Assembly: GCF_013141715.1 (NCBI RefSeq)
Contig: NZ_WHOA01000122.1
Coordinates: 1 to 64,000 of the forward strand
Length of the DNA stretch: 64,000 bases
Direction: 5' to 3'
Origin: Paenibacillus phytorum
Lineage (GTDB): Bacteria > Bacillota > Bacilli > Paenibacillales > NBRC-103111
Position 1 is the first letter of the stretch, and each line of letters begins with the position of its first letter. This document shows positions 1 to 9,987 of this stretch, in pieces. Made by a program: the position numbers and the translations under genes. The notes under the pieces were generated by a model. It had not been told where the DNA came from and searched no databases. It saw only the letters and a program-made list of their open reading frames with translations.

Positions 1-3
1 CCT

Positions 4-2031
4 CTAAAAAATCAACTTAAAAATCTTCGACTCCGCTGGCTCCAAGAGAACGCTTAAGTCTCCTGACGACTGATGGGTGGTTTCCTCCCAGAGATCGTGC
101 AGCTCATATGTCGTATTTTGGGGCAGACCCAAACGCTCAATGGATATACGTTTCTCAACCGTTTCATCTTTATTATAGTTAAACACGGCTATAAAGCAGT
201 CATCATCTGCCATTTGGAAAAAAACATCAGCAGAAGCAGCATCGGTATTTCCCTCAAGCGGAATAAAACTTTTACCTGTCTTTGCAATTTTTAGCAGCTC
301 CGGCCGGGTCAACCAGTCCTCTGCCCTAGTTCTTGCTTCCTCTTTGCGGAAATCATCCCCCATGAGAAGAACTGTTCCGGCAATAAGGGAAGCGTTTAAA
401 CGACTCCTACCTTCCTGCACCATCGTAGGTTCTTGATTAAAGCTCTTATATAGAACGGTATGGTCAGGATCATTGAACGGATAAATGGTCCCATTCATCC
501 ACCATCCGTATGTAAGTGAATTCAACATGTACTCCGTATCCTTCAGTGTACCGAAAGCATCACAAGAGATGCGCCTGCTATGGGCGTATTGATGTGGAAA
601 CATCGGCGCGATGGACAAGTTGATAAAGAATGGACGTCCGATGACCATGGGATCAAGTCTATTCTTGATCAACGCCATGCCAAGGTTATACGCTTGAAGC
701 CCTGTACGCACTTCCTTATCGAAGTGCACGCCCTCCAAAGCACCGTGTCCAAGGAAGTCGAGTTTGATGTAATCGAAGCCCCACCTGACAAAACGTTCAA
801 GATGCCACTCCGTCCGCATCAGATTGCCAGGGTGCGTAGGATCAATTGCAAATCCGTCGTCTAAATCGGGTAAAATTTGCCCTTGCTCATCGCGCAGCAA
901 GAGATCTCGGTACGTATACTTGCCGTCCGTGCCTTCCACAACCCGATCGAAATCGTTCCCCCAGAAGGCAAAAGGTGTCCAATAAATGCCGGGCTTTTGT
1001 CCATTGTCACGAACGTGGCGCACGGCGTCTTCGAGCTGCTGCTGTGTTAAGTTCGTCCAGAAGGAATCAAAGTTTATATAGACCGTCCCCTGATGATGAA
1101 ATCCACCATCGTGCAATCTCTTTAGGAAGTCCGACGTATGGGTGTAAAGCTCGTAGTCGAGTTCTCCACCTGCCGCCGACCAGCTATTCCAACCGAAAGG
1201 AACACCGTGTTCCCATTGAAGAGGTCGAGCTATCACAGCATTGGCCTTTCCGTATTCCTCCAGTCCGGTTCTGTAATCCGCATACATCCCCACAAAGATA
1301 CGCGGTGAAGCAATCGTTTTGCCGATCAGCGTACCGTGAGGAATGGTATCGCGCGTATACTCGCCAGCAACTCCACCGTATACCTCCAGATGGTGAATAG
1401 CAGCTCCTTCATGTCCGACTACTTTCAGACCTGTTTTCCATGTATCATGGGTAACAGAACCAACAACTAGCCCTTTTCTCGATGCAGGTTCGAAAATAGC
1501 CGTTACCTCATAGCTTTCCAGCTGGTTCGGCATGGCGGTTGATTCGTAACGTACCCACTTGTCGTTATCGAAAGGCACCAACAGCGCGCGCAGTTCCTCT
1601 GCCGCCATTTCCAAAGCTGATGATCCCTTAGCAGCATCCACTGTCAAAGGAGAAATATAGTTTGTCTCCAATTCTCCCGAGACACCCTCCAGCTCAACCT
1701 GAACGAAAAAATATGGCACTTTTTCATATAGCCAAAACGTCTGCGTCATAACCGGAAGCGACTCAGCCGAATGAATCACAGAGAACCGACAGCCGGTGCC
1801 GAAATCATCACGGATCATTTGAGCGCCGCTAGCGGCCAGCTTGTGCTCCGAATATTCGGTCGAAGCAACGTATTTGCCTCCATCGATCCGCGCTGCGCTG
1901 TAAGCGCCACTCAAGCGGCTTCCGGAATCCCATTCATACTCGATTAATCCGCTCGCGAGATCGACGATAATTCGGCATAACCCATTTTCTCCCACCACTT
2001 GGTTATTCAACTCTTGAAAGCTCAATGTCAT
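4..2031 (-). CDS. Intracellular alpha-galactosidase-like glycoside hydrolase (clan GH-D)
   Basis: Predicted glycosidase of 675 residues related to GH27/GH36 alpha-galactosidases. It has an N-terminal beta-sandwich (about 1-270) and then a TIM barrel. The WNSW motif is at 281-284, a YINFDSFW strand at 318-325, the likely nucleophile Asp425 is in YIKLDF, and the likely acid/base Asp491 is in RRISCD. There is no signal peptide, so it should act in the cytoplasm on oligosaccharides imported by the transporter encoded just upstream. A GAGGAGCGG ribosome site precedes the ATG. It is the last gene of the ABC operon and is paralogous to the catalytic core of the secreted protein at 9988-14109. The exact sugar specificity cannot be read from sequence. 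Confidence 0.85.
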   Translation of the reverse strand: MTLSFQELNNQVVGENGLCRIIVDLASGLIEYEWDSGSRLSGAYSAARIDGGKYVASTEYSEHKLAASGAQMIRDDFGTGCRFSVIHSAESLPVMTQTFWLYEKVPYFFVQVELEGVSGELETNYISPLTVDAAKGSSALEMAAEELRALLVPFDNDKWVRYESTAMPNQLESYEVTAIFEPASRKGLVVGSVTHDTWKTGLKVVGHEGAAIHHLEVYGGVAGEYTRDTIPHGTLIGKTIASPRIFVGMYADYRTGLEEYGKANAVIARPLQWEHGVPFGWNSWSAAGGELDYELYTHTSDFLKRLHDGGFHHQGTVYINFDSFWTNLTQQQLEDAVRHVRDNGQKPGIYWTPFAFWGNDFDRVVEGTDGKYTYRDLLLRDEQGQILPDLDDGFAIDPTHPGNLMRTEWHLERFVRWGFDYIKLDFLGHGALEGVHFDKEVRTGLQAYNLGMALIKNRLDPMVIGRPFFINLSIAPMFPHQYAHSRRISCDAFGTLKDTEYMLNSLTYGWWMNGTIYPFNDPDHTVLYKSFNQEPTMVQEGRSRLNASLIAGTVLLMGDDFRKEEARTRAEDWLTRPELLKIAKTGKSFIPLEGNTDAASADVFFQMADDDCFIAVFNYNKDETVEKRISIERLGLPQNTTYELHDLWEETTHQSSGDLSVLLEPAESKIFKLIF

Positions 2032-2074
2032 CTTTATCCGCTCCTCTTCATACCAATAGACATTTAAATGAAGA

Positions 2075-2103
2075 AGGAAGCCGGATCAGTGCCTCGGCTT
2101 CCT
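2075..2103 (-). other. Intergenic hairpin after binding-protein gene
   Basis: A perfect 9-bp stem (AGGAAGCCG / CGGCTTCCT) with an 11-nt loop lies between the solute-binding protein gene and the downstream glycosidase. No U-run follows on the minus strand, so it looks more like an mRNA 3'-end stabiliser or processing site than a full terminator. Similar hairpins follow the binding-protein genes of the other three ABC operons in this window. Confidence 0.6.
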
Positions 2104-2113
2104 GATCTTCATC

Positions 2114-3733
2114 TTATTTCCAAAGATCCATGCGTTTCTTGTAGTTGTCGTTAATGATTTTCTCCACCTTCTCGTCACCTGCTGCCTTCATATCGGCAAG
2201 CATTTTATCGAAAAGAGCGGCTGCATCCGTATCGGTCTTGGAGATGATGACTTTCGTAATCGTTTGGCTCATAATATCTGAAATCTTCTGACTGACGAGC
2301 GCATCCGGGGTGCCGCCGGCAGGGCCGAGATTATCATAAGCCGATGTTTCCCACACCGTATCGGACAAATTCTTCAGAGCCATCTGGTCGATCTCTCCAC
2401 GCTGGTAACGGCCCGGCAAATCATACGGCGTACCGTCGGAGCCTTTACCGTTCTTCACGAACCAAGTCCATTTGCGAATACCTGTTTTCTTCGCGAAGTT
2501 ATCCCAATCGTCTTTAAAGCCTTGAAGAACTTCCGGACGCGGCGTATGCTTGCCGTCCTTCTTATCCCAGTGCACACCCTCTATCCCCCACATGAGAAGG
2601 TATTGACCTTCTTCGCTAGCTAGGAAGTCAATGAGTTTCATCGTTCTTTCTGGATTTTTATTCGTCTTTGTGATCGCAATCGCATCCCAACCAAGCGAGC
2701 TTTTTGGCCCTAAAGTCGTTTTTGCCGGGTCAACGCCAGGTCCTACTAGCTTATATGGATAAAGCTGCTTTTCAGGTCCGCCTGCTTTCTTAAGCACACC
2801 GTTAGGCGTACCGAAATCCCAATAAGCGCCTGGTGATGCAAATACGAGTCCGTTAGAAATCTTTTGCTCCCACGTTTGCTTCTTGTTGACTGGCCATTCC
2901 GGATCAATCAATCCTTCGCGGTACAACTTATTCAAGTACATCAGCATGTCCTTATATTTCGGGTCCTTTACATCGTACTTCAGTGTTCCATTCTCTTCGT
3001 AATATGTCTTCATCCCCCACATGCCTTTAAACGTTCCGAGCAAAGCGCCCATATTTTCACCGTTGAAGCTCATCGGGAATACGTCTTTGCCGTCCACTTT
3101 GCCAAGCTTTGTTTTGAAATCCTTCAGCAGCGCCTCGAATTCATCTGCCGTGAACGGCTTTCCGCCTTCAGCTTTGTCCGGAGCAATCTGTTTAAGCCAA
3201 TCCATGCGCATATTTATGCCGAATACAGGCTCATTCTCCGCGCCGTACCAGTTAGAAAGATAGTAGTTTTTCCCGTCGGTAAACCGCGTCTTTTTCAAAG
3301 TGTCCCCATACATTTTCTGCACGTTGGGACCGTATTTCGCAATCAGGTCATCCAACGGAATAATCGCCCCTGCGGCGATGTACTTACTAACGATGTCTCC
3401 TCCGCGGTCCATTAGCACAAGATCCGGCAAATCGCTGCTGGCGAGCATCAGATTCAGCTTTTCTGAAGGATTGCCCGTTGGCTGCTGAATTTCGATCGTA
3501 ACGCCCGTCCGTTTCGTAATTTCCTTGGCAACCTCGTTCGTGAAGGCGTCGCCTGTATTTTTATCAAAGAACGTCATTTTAATCGGTGTCGTATCGTTTG
3601 CTTTGTTATCGGTTGCAACAGCTGGCTTATCGCTTGGCGAAGCCGTATTTTCTTTTGTAGAGCAACCGGCGATGACGGAACCCATAAGGACCGTTGAAAG
3701 CAGCACGTTGAACGTTTTCCTGGTCTTGAACAT
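2114..3733 (-). CDS. Sugar ABC transporter substrate-binding lipoprotein
   Basis: Extracellular solute-binding protein, 539 residues, of the LipO type found with LplB/YtcP permeases. The signal peptide ends in a lipobox (VIAGC, Cys24), followed by a Ser/Thr/Pro-rich linker. It would be anchored to the outer face of the membrane and deliver an oligosaccharide to the permease pair at 3857-5700. Length and the internal 'SEEGQYLLMWGIEGVHW' type region fit the family. AAGGGGG precedes the ATG. No ATPase gene lies nearby, as is usual for these systems, which commonly use a shared MsmX-type ATPase. The ligand is probably an alpha-galactoside, inferred only from the neighbouring glycosidase. Confidence 0.92.
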   Translation of the reverse strand: MFKTRKTFNVLLSTVLMGSVIAGCSTKENTASPSDKPAVATDNKANDTTPIKMTFFDKNTGDAFTNEVAKEITKRTGVTIEIQQPTGNPSEKLNLMLASSDLPDLVLMDRGGDIVSKYIAAGAIIPLDDLIAKYGPNVQKMYGDTLKKTRFTDGKNYYLSNWYGAENEPVFGINMRMDWLKQIAPDKAEGGKPFTADEFEALLKDFKTKLGKVDGKDVFPMSFNGENMGALLGTFKGMWGMKTYYEENGTLKYDVKDPKYKDMLMYLNKLYREGLIDPEWPVNKKQTWEQKISNGLVFASPGAYWDFGTPNGVLKKAGGPEKQLYPYKLVGPGVDPAKTTLGPKSSLGWDAIAITKTNKNPERTMKLIDFLASEEGQYLLMWGIEGVHWDKKDGKHTPRPEVLQGFKDDWDNFAKKTGIRKWTWFVKNGKGSDGTPYDLPGRYQRGEIDQMALKNLSDTVWETSAYDNLGPAGGTPDALVSQKISDIMSQTITKVIISKTDTDAAALFDKMLADMKAAGDEKVEKIINDNYKKRMDLWK

Positions 3734-3856
3734 GGAATAAAATCCCCCTTGACTAATTGTATTGGAAACAGCTGATTACCTTGCTTAATAGGATATCGTC
3801 CTATCCTCTGCGGATTGCGCTCCCAACCACCGCCTTTCAAGAATGAGAAAGCTGGA

Positions 3857-4747
3857 TTAGGCTTTAACTGCTCCCACGGTCATGCCTTTCACAAAATACT
3901 TCTGCAAGAACGGATACACGATGACAATAGGCACCGTTGCCACGATCGTTGCAGCCATGCGGATCGAATCCGACGATACGGCGAGGCGTTTGGCCGAATC
4001 CGCCATCTGTTGCGCATCCGACACCATAGAAGACGTCTGATACTGATTCAAAATTTTGACGAGAACAGCCTGCAGCGTCTTCAATTCAGGCTTGTAGGTG
4101 AATACATAGGAATCGAACCAAGAATTCCAATGGCCGATCGCCGTAAACAATCCTATCGTAGCAAGCACCGGAGTCGTCAGCGGCAATACGATCTTGACGA
4201 AAATTTGCAGATCGTTCGCGCCGTCCATCTTCGCAGATTCATCTAATTCCCCAGGAAGCTGCTGAATAAATGTGCGTACCAATATCATAAAAAACACATT
4301 CATAAGACCTGGCGCGATGTACACCCAGAAGGTATCAATAAGGTGAAGACTCTTTAAGATCATATAGTAGGGGATTAAGCCTCCGCCAAAGTACATCGTG
4401 AATATGAAGAAAAGTGTGATGAACTTCCCACCGACCAAATCACGCTTGCTGAGCGGGTAAGAAAGCAGACTGATTACCAGAACAGCTAGTGGCGTGCCGA
4501 TCAACGTACGTGCAAGAGTCACTTTGACCCCATTAATAATTTCCTGATCGCCTAAAATCTGTGCATAGCTTGTTAAGGAAAACACCCTCGGCCAGAAATA
4601 AACGCCGCCCAGGATCGTATCCTCCGCACTGTTTAGAGACAGCACGAGAATATTCCAGAAGGGGTAGAACGTTGCGATAAATACGAGAAGAAGGAACACA
4701 TAAACGACCCAGGTGAAGACGATATCGCCACTTGATCTTGTTCTCAT
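3857..4747 (-). CDS. Carbohydrate ABC transporter permease, YtcP type
   Basis: Integral membrane permease of 296 residues with six predicted membrane helices. The MalG-like cytoplasmic EAA loop is visible as ELDESAKMDGANDLQIF near residues 165-181. The C-terminus 'FVKGMTVGAVKA' is characteristic of YtcP proteins. It pairs with the LplB-type permease encoded just upstream (29-bp gap) to form the transmembrane channel for the substrate carried by the lipoprotein encoded downstream. AAAGGGTGGG precedes the ATG. Confidence 0.93.
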   Translation of the reverse strand: MRTRSSGDIVFTWVVYVFLLLVFIATFYPFWNILVLSLNSAEDTILGGVYFWPRVFSLTSYAQILGDQEIINGVKVTLARTLIGTPLAVLVISLLSYPLSKRDLVGGKFITLFFIFTMYFGGGLIPYYMILKSLHLIDTFWVYIAPGLMNVFFMILVRTFIQQLPGELDESAKMDGANDLQIFVKIVLPLTTPVLATIGLFTAIGHWNSWFDSYVFTYKPELKTLQAVLVKILNQYQTSSMVSDAQQMADSAKRLAVSSDSIRMAATIVATVPIVIVYPFLQKYFVKGMTVGAVKA

Positions 4748-4776
4748 TCAGACCCACCCTTTCCTATCTTTTCTTA

Positions 4777-5700
4777 TTAGAACAAAGATTGCTGATTCAT
4801 TCGTTTGGAGAGTGTATTGACGCTGACGACCAGGATGAAAGCAATGACCGATTTGAACAGCCCAACCGCAGCACCATAAGAGAACATGCCGTTCTGCAGT
4901 CCGTATCGGTATGTATAGGTATCGATAACGTCCGAATATTTCAAGATGGTGTTGTTTTGCAACAAATACTGCTGATCGAACCCCGCGTTCAAGATACCTC
5001 CTACTGACAAAATGGCCAGAATAACGATCGTTGGGCGTAAAGACGGAAGTGTGACGTGAAACATTTGGCGTAAGCGGCTGGCACCGTCAACTCTTGCCGC
5101 TTCATATAGTTCGGGATTAATAGCGGAAATTGCAGCCAAATACATGATTGCGTTAAATCCCATATCTTTCCACATATTGGATACAGCAATAATCCCCCAA
5201 AAATAATGGCCGTTTTGGAAAAATTGCACCGGTTGCTCCGTGATGTGCATAAGCATCAACAACTTGTTGATCAGCCCCTGCGAGGATAGCAGCGTTATGA
5301 TGATGTTTGCCGCAATGACCCAAGATATAAAGTGAGGCAAATACGATACCGTTTGTACCACTTTTTTGAATAAGCCGGTCTTCACCTCATTGATCATTAG
5401 GGCTAACACAATCGGGGCCGGAAATCCAACCAACAGCGATAAGAAGCTTTGCGCAATCGTATTACGCATGATGATATAAAAATCACCGCTTGTAAAGAAG
5501 TACCGAAACCACTCAAAACCGACAAACTTGCTCGTAAAAAACTGGTGGAAAAAGGAACCACCGCCTGGCGAGTAATTGATGAATGCCATGTACAAGCCGA
5601 ACATCGGACCATAGGAAAATAAGATGGTAGAGATGAAGGCGGGCAGGATCATTAAGTATAAATATTTTTGTCCTTTCATCCTTCTGAGTCGCGCTTCCAT
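4777..5700 (-). CDS. Carbohydrate ABC transporter permease, LplB type
   Basis: First gene of the ABC operon, 307 residues. It is a MalF-like permease with six membrane helices; the EAA loop reads ELYEAARVDGASRLRQ and the C-terminal 'NQQSLF' matches the LplB type. An internal Met at residue 8 is an alternative start, but AAAGGCGGG eight bases before the first ATG supports the one chosen. Its promoter lies in the spacer shared with the divergent response-regulator gene. Confidence 0.93.
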   Translation of the reverse strand: MEARLRRMKGQKYLYLMILPAFISTILFSYGPMFGLYMAFINYSPGGGSFFHQFFTSKFVGFEWFRYFFTSGDFYIIMRNTIAQSFLSLLVGFPAPIVLALMINEVKTGLFKKVVQTVSYLPHFISWVIAANIIITLLSSQGLINKLLMLMHITEQPVQFFQNGHYFWGIIAVSNMWKDMGFNAIMYLAAISAINPELYEAARVDGASRLRQMFHVTLPSLRPTIVILAILSVGGILNAGFDQQYLLQNNTILKYSDVIDTYTYRYGLQNGMFSYGAAVGLFKSVIAFILVVSVNTLSKRMNQQSLF

Positions 5701-5775
5701 ATGTATAACCCGCCTTTTCCAGGCTGCGGCGGCTTGTGCCGCTCAGTCACAACCATAATCATTTTGTATATTCTC

Positions 5776-5835
5776 ATTATAGGAATGAGCAGAAAACAAT
5801 TCTATACAAGCATCTTCAGAATTATATTCCAAATG
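5776..5835 (-). promoter_or_regulatory. Activator-type promoter of the ABC operon; shared with 14148
   Basis: On the minus strand a consensus -10 TATAAT (5776-5781) lies about 75 bases before the permease start, with no recognisable -35 hexamer. The -10 and the bases just upstream (CATTATAGGAATGA on the plus strand) are identical to those before the secreted glycosidase gene. A TTCAGAA box follows at 5815-5821, 39 bases from the -10. Absence of a -35 plus conserved upstream boxes suggests activation by the adjacent YesN-type regulator (inference). Confidence 0.55.
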
Positions 5836-5928
5836 AACGATCCTTTGGCGGGGTCATTGTTTATTTGAGTTATACGTTTTACAATAAAATGGGTCATATC
5901 AGCGTTTGGAAAGGTGGGAGCGCTTTCA

Positions 5929-7467
5929 ATGTACAGCATACTGCTTGTAGATGATGAAAAAATGGAGCTCGAGATGTTGGCCGATTACGTTCGTTGGGGA
6001 GACATGGGCATTCGTGTCGCTGGCACGGCGAAGAATGGCAGAGAAGCACTTCTGCGCATGGAAGAGCTTCGTCCTGATATCATATTAACGGACGTCCGTA
6101 TGCCGATTATGGATGGACTGGAATTCAGCAGACGGGCCAAACAACTCAATCGCAATGTCCAGATCGCATTCCTTAGCGGCCACGATGAGTTTCACTATAT
6201 CAAAGCGGCACTGTCCGTGGAAGCGATCGGCTATTTATTAAAGCCTCTCGACATGGGGGAGCTCCAGCATTTAATGGAGAAAGTCAAACAGAAGTGCGAG
6301 GAATTCCGGATTTCCTCCCAAACCTCGGAAGTACTAAAGGAATCTTATCTGAGAGAGCTGATCTTGGAAAGTAGTCCCATGGTTAGGTCCCAATGGATTG
6401 ATAAATTGTTACTGCTGCCATCCATGATGCCTTCGAGCGTTTTTTTTCAAATTTTATATATAACAGTTGACCCTATCCGCAATTATGGTGTGGAGCTCGT
6501 GACACTTATCCGTCATTTCGCGCAGACGGAAATCCCCCGTTCCTTTCTCTGTCAAATCAAGGAAGGAACATTCGTACTTCTCTGTCACAAGCCTGATACT
6601 CCGTCAATAGAGCTTTGCCATACAGGAGAGGAACTGATTCGGTATGTAAACGACAGAAACGACGCGATCATTTCAATCGGTGTATCGGACGTTGCTATGG
6701 GCCTCGAAAGCCTATACGAGTTATGTGCAGGCGCCAAACGAGCAAATGAAAGTAAATTTTATTTCGGCTTGGGATCGTGTACAAAGGCCGATCAAGCCGC
6801 TGAGCCGGTCTACATAGAGGTGAACCCTGAACCGGCAATTGCATCACTTTGTCATGCCATTTCCCACTTGCAGGAATCTGCAGCTATTACCGTGATTCGA
6901 GACTTCTTTGAAGCAATGCGCACCTCGAAGGTCGACAGGGATCTGGTATGTTCAAGCTCTTTACGCCTTATTACGGCCATTGAGCAGCATTTTGCCAATT
7001 TACTCGGGGGTGACTCCGTCAATTCGATGTATGTCGACGATTGGAAGCGTATCGCCAATTACTCCACCATAAATGAAATCGAAAATCACATCCTGGAGGT
7101 CTGCCATTCCATCCTCTCCCTTATGAAGGAAAAGGACAAGGACAAGAATCTTCATATCATTCATCAAATCGCTAGTCTCATCGACCGCAGCTTCAGCAGA
7201 CAGTTGACCATCGAGGATATCGCTAAACAGGTGTATTTGTCGCCCAATTACGTGCGAACCATATTTAAGGATAAAACAGGAGAAACAATATTGGAATATT
7301 TGACACGTGTGCGGATTCATCATGCTGCTGAACTGCTCAAAGATAAATCCAAAAAAATCCATGAGATTGCTGCATCCGTTGGCTACGAAAACGTCTCCTA
7401 TTTTTGCTCTGTGTTTCAGAAGTTCAAAGGAACGACACCCAACGAATACCGGAAAAAACTTTTATGA
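5929..7467 (+). CDS. YesN-type response regulator (REC + AraC HTH)
   Basis: Two-component response regulator of 512 residues. The N-terminal receiver domain has acidic pocket Asp8/Asp9 and phospho-acceptor Asp55 in LTDVRMP. A middle region of about 280 residues carries no named motif, and the last 100 residues form a double helix-turn-helix of the AraC family (YLSPNYVRTIFK; IHEIAASVGY). I chose the ATG at 5929 because AAGGTGGGAG lies nine bases upstream; an in-frame GTG at 5914 overlaps that ribosome site. The gene overlaps the kinase gene by ATGA. It is divergent from the ABC operon and probably activates it and the secreted glycosidase gene. Confidence 0.92.
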   Translation: MYSILLVDDEKMELEMLADYVRWGDMGIRVAGTAKNGREALLRMEELRPDIILTDVRMPIMDGLEFSRRAKQLNRNVQIAFLSGHDEFHYIKAALSVEAIGYLLKPLDMGELQHLMEKVKQKCEEFRISSQTSEVLKESYLRELILESSPMVRSQWIDKLLLLPSMMPSSVFFQILYITVDPIRNYGVELVTLIRHFAQTEIPRSFLCQIKEGTFVLLCHKPDTPSIELCHTGEELIRYVNDRNDAIISIGVSDVAMGLESLYELCAGAKRANESKFYFGLGSCTKADQAAEPVYIEVNPEPAIASLCHAISHLQESAAITVIRDFFEAMRTSKVDRDLVCSSSLRLITAIEQHFANLLGGDSVNSMYVDDWKRIANYSTINEIENHILEVCHSILSLMKEKDKDKNLHIIHQIASLIDRSFSRQLTIEDIAKQVYLSPNYVRTIFKDKTGETILEYLTRVRIHHAAELLKDKSKKIHEIAASVGYENVSYFCSVFQKFKGTTPNEYRKKLL

Positions 7468-9239
7468 TACAAGGACGATTGCCATTGCCACTACGGTTTA
7501 TAGCCAAAACATTTCTTAATCTCAGTTTGCGCAGCAAGTTATTCGCCGTCTTTTGCATCGTTTCGATCTTACCGTTATTATTTTTCGTAAAATATTCGTA
7601 TGACACGACCAAACGGGAACTAACGACGCAAATCTATACCAATATGATTACAACGACAGATCAACTTAACGCCAACTTGGAAACGAAGCTAGATTCCTAT
7701 TCGAAAATATCTGCATCCATTTATTTGGATAATACGCTGCGTCTGCTGCTGACCAAAGATTACACCGAAAACAGTACAGACTACTTGGATTCGTACATTT
7801 ACTTCAATAATGTGATTAATAATGTACTGGCCACGAATCCCGACATTCGGGCGGTATCCATCTACACAAGCAATACGACATTTCCTGCGGACAGTGTATA
7901 TATAAAGCGAATTGATGCTGAGGCAAAAACAACCAATTGGTACGAGTCGATCGCCCACTCTTATGGGAATGTGACTTACAGCGTTTCCGCAACTACAGCT
8001 GTCACTGAACCCGTATTCAAGCTGGCGCGTTTGCTTAATAACAACAGCCTTAACTATCCTTACGGTATTCTTACGTTCGATATTGCCGAAGCCGACATTT
8101 ATCGGCTCATGGAAAAGGAAGATAAACAAAAAGACATTTATATCGTTAACGAAAACGGAAATATCTTATCTAACCGCAACAAAGCGCTTCTGAACCAAAA
8201 TATCGGCACACTGATCCCCGGTACCTTTGGTGAGAAAAACTCAGGAAGCTTCGACAGCATGTACAATGGCGAGAAATCGCTCGTCGTTTACAACACGATC
8301 AAGAATGGCTGGAAAACGATTTCCGTCATCCCTTACAAGAGCTTCATTACAAACGCACAAATCGCCTCCAAGCGAATTCTAATCATTGCTTTGAGCAGCA
8401 TAGCTATCTCCGTTGTTTTGATATATATAACCGCACGGTTCTTCACCAAACGGATCGAATCCCTGCTTCAAGTCATCCGGCGGGTAGAACGGGAAGATTT
8501 TAATGTCAACATGAAGTTCATGGGCCATGACGAAATTGGCCAGTTATCATTTGCATTCAAAAAAATGACAGGTCGCCTGAAAGAACTGATCAATGAGGTC
8601 TACAAGAAGGAAATTTCGAAGAAAGAAGCGGAAATGAACATGCTGCAAGCCCAAATCAATCCGCACTTTTTATATAATACGTTAGCGTCCATCTCAGCAT
8701 TGGCCGTTAAACACAAAGATAACACGACTAACGAAATGGTTTCTCACCTTGCCAAGTTTTACCGGATCTCCTTAAATAAAGGAAAAATGATACTGCCCAT
8801 CAGTGAAGAAATCAAACTCACCAAGTATTACATTGCCATCCAGCAGATCAGGTTTGAGGGACTCCTTCGGCTCCATTATGCGATTGACGATTCCGTACTT
8901 GTTTATCAGACGGTCAAGCTGGCGTTACAGCCATTTGTCGAAAATGCCATCAATCATGCCGTTTGGGACGATGAAGTTGGAATTAATATCATTATCAAGG
9001 TGTACAAGGATGATCGCGATATTTATCTGGAAGTGATCGACGACGGAATGGGCATGCGAGCTGAAACACTGGAGCGTGCTCTGAATAAAACCGACAACGT
9101 CTCGGGGTATGGGATTACCAATGTTGACCAGCGGATCAAATTAGCCTTTGGCGACGAATACGGTGTTACGCTTTATAGTAAGTTCGGCGTCGGAACGAAA
9201 GCGCAAATTCGTATTCCGCTGCATGGTATTAGTTCATAA
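7464..9239 (+). CDS. YesM-type sensor histidine kinase
   Basis: Membrane sensor kinase of 591 residues. Membrane helices lie at about 25-44 and 304-324, flanking an extracellular sensor region. A HAMP region follows (about 325-380), then the His_kinase domain with phospho-acceptor His401 in NPHFLYN, and a C-terminal HATPase with the N box (FVENAINHA) and G box (DDGMGM). The start overlaps the regulator's stop (ATGA), implying translational coupling; an earlier in-frame start at 7404 would overlap the regulator gene by 64 bases and is unlikely. Probably senses an extracellular sugar, perhaps through the binding lipoprotein. Confidence 0.92.
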   Translation: MIQGRLPLPLRFIAKTFLNLSLRSKLFAVFCIVSILPLLFFVKYSYDTTKRELTTQIYTNMITTTDQLNANLETKLDSYSKISASIYLDNTLRLLLTKDYTENSTDYLDSYIYFNNVINNVLATNPDIRAVSIYTSNTTFPADSVYIKRIDAEAKTTNWYESIAHSYGNVTYSVSATTAVTEPVFKLARLLNNNSLNYPYGILTFDIAEADIYRLMEKEDKQKDIYIVNENGNILSNRNKALLNQNIGTLIPGTFGEKNSGSFDSMYNGEKSLVVYNTIKNGWKTISVIPYKSFITNAQIASKRILIIALSSIAISVVLIYITARFFTKRIESLLQVIRRVEREDFNVNMKFMGHDEIGQLSFAFKKMTGRLKELINEVYKKEISKKEAEMNMLQAQINPHFLYNTLASISALAVKHKDNTTNEMVSHLAKFYRISLNKGKMILPISEEIKLTKYYIAIQQIRFEGLLRLHYAIDDSVLVYQTVKLALQPFVENAINHAVWDDEVGINIIIKVYKDDRDIYLEVIDDGMGMRAETLERALNKTDNVSGYGITNVDQRIKLAFGDEYGVTLYSKFGVGTKAQIRIPLHGISS

Positions 9240-9987
9240 TTATGATTTGAAAATAGATGGCTTATGCCGACCTTGGGTGAGAGTAAGGTCGATGCAAATC
9301 AGACTGAACCCAAGAGACGAAATGCATATGCTCAGTTGAATGATGTTGTATAAAGTGCAACAATTTCAGTCAATATCCCCCTCACTCCCCTTGAAGTTGT
9401 ATAATGTACAACAATTTGGACCCAATAAGGCTATTTCGCAACAAATGGGTTCAAATTGTTGTACAAACTACAACTTCAGCTTGCAAAATAGCCTTTTGAC
9501 GTGTGAATTGTTGTAGAAACTACAACATTGCCTAACCACGATAGCCTACCTACCTTCATGAAGCTGTCCGTCGCCTACCCCCAAAAATTGTAAAAAATAA
9601 CTCTCCCAACAATGTTAAATACATTAGAGGGGCAGCTTTTTCATGGATACATTGCATCCATCAGGGTAGGCTTACTCTAAGGGGAACGTAGCGACGCTAT
9701 TTACGTGAAATATGCTCTAATTCAAGAAACGAGGAACGTAGAGACGTTATTCCATTGTTTTTAACTTCGAATTGCACAAATTTCATTAAATAAAGCCTCC
9801 TCGTTCCGCTAATTCAATTTTCAGCTCATTTCATCCACTTTAGCGGCTTGTCGTTCCGTTAAGAACAACACTGACTAAAAAGGACCTCCCCCTATTGGCG
9901 GAAGTCCTCATGGATACGTGTAACCATCTTCATGGTAGATACCCCTCAGGGTCTATAACCCTTTTGGGACAGCCCTTTGCTTTACGG
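9240..9987. repeat. Non-coding repeat-rich spacer
   Basis: This 748-base stretch has no credible gene. From 9345 to 9528 there are four copies of a GTTGTA-N-TACAAC type palindrome, two in each orientation. The central pair forms an inverted repeat of about 33 bp (9391-9423 with 9447-9480) around a 23-base loop. From about 9676 to 9865 there are further short elements: two copies of GGAACGTAG(C/A)GACG(C/T)TATT, and CGTTCCG-containing copies facing them. A terminator at 9876-9908 serves the next gene. These resemble dispersed intergenic repeats (REP-like). Confidence 0.7.
9876..9908 (-). terminator. Rho-independent terminator of the secreted glycosidase gene
   Basis: On the minus strand a 9-bp stem with one mismatch (AGGACTTCC / GGAGGTCCT) and a 10-nt loop is followed by five T. 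It lies 80 bases downstream of the stop of the 1373-residue gene. Confidence 0.75.

Noticed and set aside
9345-9528. Possible CRISPR array
   Set aside because: The repeats are palindromes in alternating orientation with irregular spacing, and no cas gene is present.
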